Source: Polyangiaceae bacterium (GTDB lineage: Bacteria > Myxococcota_A > Polyangia > Polyangiales > Polyangiaceae). Taken from it: DNA of 46,419 nucleotides. Both the position numbers and the translations under genes were made by a program. Below, piece by piece: positions 41,395-46,419 of this stretch. The notes under the pieces are model-generated. The model was given only the letters and a program-made list of their open reading frames with translations. It searched no databases and was not told the origin of the DNA. How positions within the stretch are numbered: position 1 is the first letter of the stretch; each line of letters opens with the position of its first letter. The DNA is taken from NCBI GenBank assembly GCA_025937835.1, contig JAICQO010000048.1, forward strand, positions 1 to 46,419. Reading direction: 5' to 3'.

Positions 41395-42162
41395 AAAGCT
41401 CCGCGAGCGGACGCTCGAGCCGCTCTCGTGCGCAAAGAGTCGCACGTTCCAGCTGAGCCCCAGGCGGAGCTCGAAGGCGCGCTCCTCGCGGTCTCGCGCG
41501 ACGCGCATCCCCAGATCGAACGCCAGCGAGTCACTCGCGGTGGCGATCGCTCCGAGCAGCAACCCGTAACTGGCTCCGTCGTCGAGCTCTTGCTCGGCGA
41601 ACAGCTCCGCGAGCGGTCGTACCAGCCATGCTTCGGGCCCATCGAGCATCAGGCTGTTCGCGAGAACCAGGTTTCCGCCGCGTGAACGTCCGGCGCTCTG
41701 GTTTACGTGCAGCTTGACGGCGTTCCACCGGTACCCCACGGCCGCAGTCAGGCTGGCCCCGAACCCCTCTTCGCCGTGCATTTCTGGCGGCTGGACTCCC
41801 GCCTCGATCGCGACGCTGACCCCCGCCTGCTCTTGGAGCGCCCCTTCGCGCAGCAACCACTTCAAGAGCGCGCCCGAGTCGAGGCTTCGGATCCGCGATT
41901 CACCGGCCGTCGACTCCAGCGCCACCCACTGCTGCACATCCACCACCGCCTCCAAGCGCTCCGCGAACCCGAAGTTGACGCCGAGTCGGGGCGCATAGGC
42001 GCTCTCACCCCCGCTCCAATGAAACTGCAGGGCGCCCGCTTCCAGCGTGATCGCCCCCACATCTTCCACCGCCGCGTCTGTCCCATCGAACGGTCGATAC
42101 GCCTGCGCGCTGCCGCCGACGAGCAAGATCGTCAGGGGCAGAACGAACGTCGCGCGTCGCAC
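41353..42162 (-). CDS. exported beta-barrel-like protein
   Basis: A 269-residue protein. The GTG at 42162 gives a signal peptide (ATFVLPLTILLVGGSAQA). Mature sequence begins YRPFDGTDAAVEDVGAITLE and proceeds as alternating strands (LEAVVDVQQWVAL, GASLTAAVGYRWNAVKLHVN, SYGLLLGAIATASDSLAFDL), typical of an outer membrane barrel resembling transporters of the MetA-like family. No catalytic motif. It overlaps the LLM gene 3' end by 42 bp. Confidence 0.76.
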   Translation of the reverse strand: MRRATFVLPLTILLVGGSAQAYRPFDGTDAAVEDVGAITLEAGALQFHWSGGESAYAPRLGVNFGFAERLEAVVDVQQWVALESTAGESRIRSLDSGALLKWLLREGALQEQAGVSVAIEAGVQPPEMHGEEGFGASLTAAVGYRWNAVKLHVNQSAGRSRGGNLVLANSLMLDGPEAWLVRPLAELFAEQELDDGASYGLLLGAIATASDSLAFDLGMRVARDREERAFELRLGLSWNVRLFAHESGSSVRSRSFLTSSKARQHELRE

Positions 42163-42224
42163 CGAGCGGATTCTAGCGGTCCTTGCTCTGGCGCGCGAAA
42201 AATACGAACGTCGCGCGCCGACCA

Positions 42225-42881
42225 ATGCAACCCGCCCCCTCCGAGCCGCTCTCTGACGAAGAATACGCGCGCCTCGAGGTTTTCCTCGAGGAGTTCGGCG
42301 CGCTCGAAATCGACGAGCTGATAGGTTTGTTCAGCGCGCTAGCTGTCGCGCCGAGCCTGGTGCAGCCGTCTACGTGGTTGCCCGTGGTCTTGCCAGACGG
42401 CCCACCCCCCGACTTCGATTTGGACCAGAACCGCGAGCTCGTCGAGCTTCTGCTGCGCCTCTACAACGAAGTCGTCACGACCTTCGACGAGGGTGAAGTC
42501 ATGTCGCCGCTGCCCGAAAAGGAGGACGTGTGCGTCCAGTTCGCCCGAGGTTTCGTCACGGGAGCCGAGCTCGCCCCCGGTTGGCTCGACGACGAGGTTC
42601 TCGGCAGCTTCGTCTCGCCCTTCGCCTACCTGTGCGACCGCCACGACCTGATCCCGCCCGATGAGCTCGAAGAGTTCAACGCCAATCCGGACATTCAATC
42701 CGAGTTCCGCAGCCAACTCGGCGAGCTCGTGTCCGACGCCTACGACTTCATCCGCGAAAGCGGCGCCGCCTCCGTCTCACATCCTCCCATCCGCCGCGAG
42801 GGGCCCCGCATCGGCCGCAACGACCCATGCCCTTGCGGCTCCGGAAAAAAGTTCAAAAAGTGCTGCGGCGCCAATCAGTGA
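42225..42881 (+). CDS. YecA/UPF0149-family protein with SEC-C zinc motif
   Basis: A 218-residue cytoplasmic protein. Residues about 5-185 match the helical YecA/UPF0149 domain ([31 protein letters not shown]). The C-terminus is the SEC-C zinc-binding motif [19 protein letters not shown] (CxC...CC), as in SecA. YecA proteins bind ribosomes through this motif in E. coli; the role here is inferred. It diverges from the barrel gene across 62 bases. Confidence 0.9.
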   Translation: MQPAPSEPLSDEEYARLEVFLEEFGALEIDELIGLFSALAVAPSLVQPSTWLPVVLPDGPPPDFDLDQNRELVELLLRLYNEVVTTFDEGEVMSPLPEKEDVCVQFARGFVTGAELAPGWLDDEVLGSFVSPFAYLCDRHDLIPPDELEEFNANPDIQSEFRSQLGELVSDAYDFIRESGAASVSHPPIRREGPRIGRNDPCPCGSGKKFKKCCGANQ

Positions 42882-42898
42882 GAGCCACGGTGATCGCT

Positions 42899-43309
42899 AT
42901 GACACACGCACTCGGACTCGCACACGCACTCGCACTCTCACTCGCCGTGAGTGCTTGCGGCGGCTTGCTCGACGACGGCGACGAAAAGGACGAGCCCGCC
43001 GACGGACCCAGCGAGCCCGCGCCCGTTTGCGAACCCGGAGAGCGCCGCTGCAACGGCGCGGTCATCCAGGAGTGCGCGGACAGCAGCGACGAAGCCAGCT
43101 GGATCGACGTCGTGACCTGCGCAAGCGAGGCGGCCTGCACCCCCGAGCGTTGCCGGATCTCACCCGAGCCCTGCAAACCGGACACCTACCGCTGCAACGG
43201 CGCCAACCGCGAACAGTGCCAACAAAACCGCACCTGGTCCCGCATCGAGCTCTGCACCGACGCCGCCGCGTGTCACCCCGACGGGTGTGTGACGGGCGGG
43301 GCTCCGTGA
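42899..43309 (+). CDS. lipoprotein with two tandem Cys-rich modules
   Basis: A 136-residue predicted lipoprotein with lipobox LAVSAC, Cys20. Two adjacent modules share six Cys each: C44, C51, C59, C74, C80, C85 and C92, C99, C107, C119, C125, C130, spacings 7-8-15-6-5 and 7-8-12-6-5. Shared motifs are RRCNGAVIQEC versus YRCNGANREQC. The signal peptide is encoded by a microrepeat of ACGCACTCG-like units. Modules of this type recur in myxobacterial surface lipoproteins. A GTG at 42890 is an alternative start. Confidence 0.78.
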   Translation: MTHALGLAHALALSLAVSACGGLLDDGDEKDEPADGPSEPAPVCEPGERRCNGAVIQECADSSDEASWIDVVTCASEAACTPERCRISPEPCKPDTYRCNGANREQCQQNRTWSRIELCTDAAACHPDGCVTGGAP

Positions 43310-43358
43310 ACACTCGGCCGTGATCGGGCGAGCGACTCGAAGCGTGGACGCAGAATAC

Positions 43359-43844
43359 TTACCGGTTCGGCTCGCGCAGTCTTTGCCGGATGCGCTCGAG
43401 CCGTTTGACGTCCACGCGGTCCTGATCTCGCCCCGCCGCGACTTTCATTGCGATCAGGTCGTCGATGCTCGCCACCGTGACAGTCAAAGTGCCGACTCTC
43501 ATTGGCAACTTGCGGGAATACGCCGCTTCGAACGCTACGCCCGTTGCCGATTTCAGGAGGTCGACTCGGGCCGGCGGCACGCCGAACCACACGACCTCGT
43601 CCGGCGTCGCAGCCCGAAGTCCCTCTACGATCGCGTCTGGCACACCGAACGCCGCGAGTGCCATGCAAGCCCGCGCCACGTTCTCCGCATCGTCGGCGAT
43701 CAGCAAGTCCAGGTCCTTCGTCGCACGGGGACGGTCGTGAAAACCAACCGCGTAGCCACCGATCACTAGGTATCGGACGTCAGCGGCGGCGAACTCCGCA
43801 AGGAGATCCACGAAGTCCGCGGGCAGCGTCGGGTCTTGAGCCAT
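43359..43844 (-). CDS. nucleotidyltransferase-fold protein (DUF6036-like)
   Basis: A 161-residue protein with a canonical nucleotidyltransferase start: VRYLVIGGYAVGFHDRPRAT with Gly29-Gly30, then KDLDLLIAD with Asp44 and Asp46. The conserved downstream Lys-containing region is SIDDLIAMKVAAGRDQDRVD. It matches DUF6036/AbiEii-type proteins that occur in toxin-antitoxin-like pairs. A good ribosome binding site (GAGGGA, 6 bases before the ATG) lies inside the upstream gene, which it overlaps by 65 bp. Confidence 0.82.
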   Translation of the reverse strand: MAQDPTLPADFVDLLAEFAAADVRYLVIGGYAVGFHDRPRATKDLDLLIADDAENVARACMALAAFGVPDAIVEGLRAATPDEVVWFGVPPARVDLLKSATGVAFEAAYSRKLPMRVGTLTVTVASIDDLIAMKVAAGRDQDRVDVKRLERIRQRLREPNR

Positions 43845-44013
43845 ACTGTTCCCTCGACAACTCCCAGACCGCCAGGAAGCGCTCGCTCGGCAGCATCGCC
43901 TCCCAGAACGCCACGTTGACGGTCTCCATCTCCGACAGCTTCGTCACGCCTCCTTGCCAGGTTTTCCGGCGCAGGGCAGCGCGTGTATCGCGCTCGGTCT
44001 GATCGGAGGACAT
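43780..44013 (-). CDS. small partner protein of the nucleotidyltransferase
   Basis: A 77-residue protein. The core (GVTKLSEMETVNVAFWEAML then PSERFLAVWELSREQYG) has the W-x-x-[LM]-x-P-x-E-R pattern seen in short proteins that precede such nucleotidyltransferase genes; this is from recollection. The last 20 residues overlap the nucleotidyltransferase gene in another frame. It may be the antitoxin-like half of the pair. Both genes read in the same direction. Confidence 0.65.
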   Translation of the reverse strand: MSSDQTERDTRAALRRKTWQGGVTKLSEMETVNVAFWEAMLPSERFLAVWELSREQYGSRPDAARGLRGSPCGVRRR

Positions 44014-44054
44014 CAGCAGAGGTTAGCAGACGGAACCTACGTAAGCACCCTCTG

Positions 44055-45470
44055 TCAAGACCTCTCGCCCTCGATGTCCTTCGTCGTGATCGTCCTCCCT
44101 GTCCCCCGTACCGTCCGCAGCCCCAGCTTCTTCCACGCCGTCATCCCTCCCAACAGATTCTTCGCGCGGATCCCGCGGCGCTCCAGCAGACTCACCGCGA
44201 TGCCCGCGCGGTGCCCCACGCTGCACGTCACCGCGATGTTCGGTTTGCTCGTGAGCGCCTCCGCGATGCGCTCGAAGTGCCGGTCCACGTCCCCCACGAA
44301 CAGATGACAAGCGCCGTCGATGTGCCCTTCCTCGAACTCCGAGTCCTCGCGCACATCCAGCACCAGCGTCGTGTCGAGCTCCGCCGCTAGCCGCCGCGGA
44401 TCCGTCGTCTCCGAATAGCCGATCGCCATCCCCGCATCGCGCCACGCTGCAAAACCCCCTGCCAGCACCGCTTCCACGCCGTCGATGCCAATCCCGGCGA
44501 GGTGAGTCACCGCTTTCGCCAAGTCCTCCGCGCTCGGCAGCACCAGATACACCCGCGACTGCTCATTCGCGAACCAGCCACCGAACACCGGCAGCCCTGC
44601 GAGCCAGATATTGACCGAGCCCAGGATGTGCCCACCGGCGAACGCCTCGGGCGCCCGCGTGTCGATGATCAGAGCCGCCCCGTCCGCGTCAAACTCCTCC
44701 GCAGACAACACCCGCACCGACGTCGCCGCCTTCGCGACAGCCACCCCCCCTTCGAGATTCACCCGCTCCATGTGCTCGAAGTACGGAGGCCGCGGCAGCC
44801 GTTCCTCAACCTTGCTCGCGATGAACGCCTCGCGCGTCAGCCTGAACACCGGATTGTACGCGCGCTCGAGCCCCAGTGTGGACTCATCCCGCTCCGCGAT
44901 CTTCCCCCCGCACACCGATCCCGCCCCGTGCGCCGGCCACACGATCGCCTGGTCACCGAGCGGCGCGAGCTGTGTGTGCACCGAATCGAACAGCTCCCCC
45001 GCGTGCTTCGCCGTCTCCTCCGCGTCCGTCAAATCCGTCCGCCCGCTCTCACCAATGAACAACGTGTCCCCCGTGAACACCCCCAGCGCCCGTCCCGGCG
45101 CCTCTTCCACGAACACCGCGTAACACACACTCTCCGGCGTATGCCCCGGCGTCTCCAGCGCCCGCAACGTCAGCGCTCCCACCGACACCGCTTCGCCCTG
45201 CCCGAGCCGCAGATCACTGTGCCCGAACAACGCGTGCCTGCCGCTCACCACCTTCGCGCCCGTGCGCTTCCGCACCTCCGCCGACCCGATCACGAAGTCC
45301 TCCTGCCGGTGCGTCTCCAGCACGTACTTCACCGCCAGCCCATTGCGCTGCGCGACGGACAGGTACTCCTCGACGTCCCTACGCGGATCCACGAGCGCCG
45401 CCTCGCCCTTATCCCCAATCAGGTAGGCGACGTGCGCGAGGCCCGGCGTCTTGAACTTCTGGAAGAACAT
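44055..45470 (-). CDS. MBL-fold/double-rhodanese protein (persulfide dioxygenase-like)
   Basis: A 471-residue protein of the CstB-like architecture. The metallo-beta-lactamase domain (residues 1-230) has THRQEDF at 53-59 in place of THxHxDH, plus His110 in TPGHTPES, Asp135 in FTGDTLFIG and His181 in PAHGAGS. The three positions known to bind mononuclear iron in persulfide dioxygenases (His54, His110, Asp135) are kept, whereas the second His is Gln56 and the last is Phe59. The first rhodanese domain (about 250-350) lacks the active Cys; the second (about 360-455) has Cys416 in TCSVGHRAG. It likely oxidises persulfide sulfur. Confidence 0.88.
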   Translation of the reverse strand: MFFQKFKTPGLAHVAYLIGDKGEAALVDPRRDVEEYLSVAQRNGLAVKYVLETHRQEDFVIGSAEVRKRTGAKVVSGRHALFGHSDLRLGQGEAVSVGALTLRALETPGHTPESVCYAVFVEEAPGRALGVFTGDTLFIGESGRTDLTDAEETAKHAGELFDSVHTQLAPLGDQAIVWPAHGAGSVCGGKIAERDESTLGLERAYNPVFRLTREAFIASKVEERLPRPPYFEHMERVNLEGGVAVAKAATSVRVLSAEEFDADGAALIIDTRAPEAFAGGHILGSVNIWLAGLPVFGGWFANEQSRVYLVLPSAEDLAKAVTHLAGIGIDGVEAVLAGGFAAWRDAGMAIGYSETTDPRRLAAELDTTLVLDVREDSEFEEGHIDGACHLFVGDVDRHFERIAEALTSKPNIAVTCSVGHRAGIAVSLLERRGIRAKNLLGGMTAWKKLGLRTVRGTGRTITTKDIEGERS

Positions 45471-45534
45471 GCACGGAAGCGATCAACATCTGTGCCAGTT
45501 AGCCGGGTTGGGGACATCCGCGCAGCTCTCGCCC

Positions 45535-45939
45535 TTAGAGTTGAAGCGTCCGCAGCCACTCTCGCACGCCGGCCAAGCACGGCGCATCCGCTTCGGCCCA
45601 GTCGAAGCGAACCAAATCTTCCACGCCCGCCCAGGCGATCCGCGCGTGCTCCCGAAGCGCGAGCGTGCCGCCGACGATGGCTGCCGCATACACCTCGAGC
45701 GCGATCACGTGCTGAGCGACGCTGGCCGTCCCGCTGCCGAGTAACTCCGCGACTTCAATCTGCAGCCCGAGCTCCTCCGCGATCTCCCGAACCAGCGCCG
45801 CTGCGGGCAGCTCGCCCGGTTCCACCTTGCCACCGGGAAACTCCCACTTCCCCGCGAGGCTCATGCTCGGTCCGCGCTGGGCGACCAAGCACTGCCCATC
45901 TCGCACAATCGCAGCGCCAACGACGTGAATCGTAGCCAC
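45535..45939 (-). CDS. Nudix hydrolase, MutT-type
   Basis: A 134-residue protein. The Nudix box is complete: G37-x5-E43-x7-R51E52-x2-E55E56 in GKVEPGELPAAALVREIAEE. The preceding QRGPSMSLAGKWEFPGG and length fit the MutT/CTP pyrophosphohydrolase group that hydrolyses oxidised or modified nucleoside triphosphates. It is divergent from the helicase-like gene across a 56-bp spacer and is followed 64 bp downstream by the rhodanese gene. Confidence 0.92.
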   Translation of the reverse strand: MATIHVVGAAIVRDGQCLVAQRGPSMSLAGKWEFPGGKVEPGELPAAALVREIAEELGLQIEVAELLGSGTASVAQHVIALEVYAAAIVGGTLALREHARIAWAGVEDLVRFDWAEADAPCLAGVREWLRTLQL

Positions 45940-45995
45940 GGCGGCACCTTAGCCCTTTGCCGCGGCCGGCGGTGATCTTGTATTAAAGTGCGATC

Positions 45996-46419
45996 ATGCC
46001 GAGCGAGCGGGGCCTCTACGAGAGCCTGATCACCGAGGCCCTCGAGGCCCAACTCTCATCGCTCGACCCACGGCTCGTGGTCCGTCGTTCGGTCCTGCAC
46101 GAGGCCGAAGCCGCCGATCGCCTCGCTCTGCACCTTGGCCGCGTCGTTGAGCGCGCTCTCGAGTCACTCGACAAGCAAGTCCGCGTGCGGATCGGCACCG
46201 CGCTGGCGCGGCAGCTCATCGACGTCGTCGTGGGCGCCACCGAGGCGACCTCCCTCGCCAGCGAACGACCGATAGAAGCTGCCGACGTCCTGCGCAGTGT
46301 GCTGGGAAGGCTCCCGGACGGCAGCGCGGAGCTCATCGAAGAGCCGCTGGTCCCGCTGTTCGACACCACTTTGTTGACCAACGCCCCCGGCGAACCGCGC
46401 GTCGGCAGCCAAGTGCTCA
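45996..46419 (+). CDS. N-terminus of a probable DUF3427-type DEAD/DEAH helicase, cut by the window edge
   Basis: An open frame from the ATG at 45996 to the right edge, 141 residues visible. It begins MPSERGLYESLITEALEAQL and contains LHEAEAADRLALHLGRVVER, RIGTALARQLIDVVVG and EEPLVPLFDTTLLTNAPGEP. This order, ending in an LLTNAPGEP-like motif, is characteristic of helicases with a phospholipase D-like N-terminal region and a C-terminal DUF3427 domain, which lie downstream of what is visible. No helicase motif is in the window, so the call rests on the N-terminal pattern. Confidence 0.6.
   Translation, partial: MPSERGLYESLITEALEAQLSSLDPRLVVRRSVLHEAEAADRLALHLGRVVERALESLDKQVRVRIGTALARQLIDVVVGATEATSLASERPIEAADVLRSVLGRLPDGSAELIEEPLVPLFDTTLLTNAPGEPRVGSQVL

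Noticed and set aside
42890-42960. possible CRISPR-like short repeats
   Set aside because: The CACTCG/CACACG units are contiguous and lie inside a signal peptide; no spacers separate them.

Overview
High-GC bacterial chromosome segment with dense, mostly short-spaced genes. The gene content points to a myxobacterium of the Polyangia/Sorangiineae type: an OmpA-like protein with thrombospondin type 3 repeats, a DUF1592/DUF1552 pair, lipoproteins with Gly/Ala/Pro-rich linkers, an M64 peptidase, a PAS/PAS/receiver hybrid kinase, an FHA protein and a DUF342/FapA-like protein. This placement is inferred from families; no rRNA or marker gene is present. I saw no tRNA, rRNA, CRISPR array, transposase or phage gene.

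Layout. 1-10.2 kb: a secreted protein cut by the left edge, the OmpA/TSP3 protein, an AraC-type regulator, a VOC protein, a 42-residue membrane protein, a membrane-anchored SDR, a zinc-ribbon protein, a small DNA-binding-like protein, a hybrid histidine kinase, an FHA protein and a Gfo/Idh/MocA oxidoreductase. 10.2-15.8 kb, minus strand: M64 peptidase lipoprotein, small membrane protein, DUF1592-type cytochrome-like lipoprotein and DUF1552 protein, probably transcribed together. 16-17 kb: a two-gene nucleotidyltransferase / ribbon-helix-helix module behind a perfect 9-bp inverted repeat. 17.1-19.9 kb: two secreted or unknown proteins and an L,D-transpeptidase. 20-21.9 kb: a heme-oxygenase-like diiron protein coupled to a methyltransferase. 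21.7-27.7 kb, minus strand: a PaoABC-type periplasmic molybdenum aldehyde oxidoreductase operon with its maturation factors (XdhC/PaoD-like and MocA-like). Its iron-sulfur subunit carries an unexpected redoxin-like N-terminal domain ahead of a Tat-like signal. 27.8-32 kb: hemerythrin, a lipoprotein/barrel pair, a FapA-like protein and a CBS protein. 32-36.2 kb: a sulfur locus in which a Cys/Met-metabolism PLP enzyme and a siroheme nitrite/sulfite reductase diverge from one intergenic region holding a 25-bp palindrome. 36.2-38.8 kb: MarR-type regulator, repeat-rich spacer and treZ. 38.9-43.3 kb: DUF1264 lipoprotein, small membrane proteins, LLM flavin oxidoreductase, barrel protein, YecA/SEC-C protein and a Cys-rich lipoprotein. 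43.3-46.4 kb: a second nucleotidyltransferase module, an MBL-fold/double rhodanese protein, a Nudix hydrolase and the start of a probable DUF3427-type helicase cut by the right edge.

Most noteworthy: the nucleotidyltransferase/RHH module with its operator; the redoxin/Tat/2Fe-2S fusion; the diiron oxidase plus methyltransferase pair; the shared palindrome between two sulfur genes; and an 18-bp palindromic element centred on GGATCC, found at 3.1 kb and three times in 220 bp near 36.8 kb.
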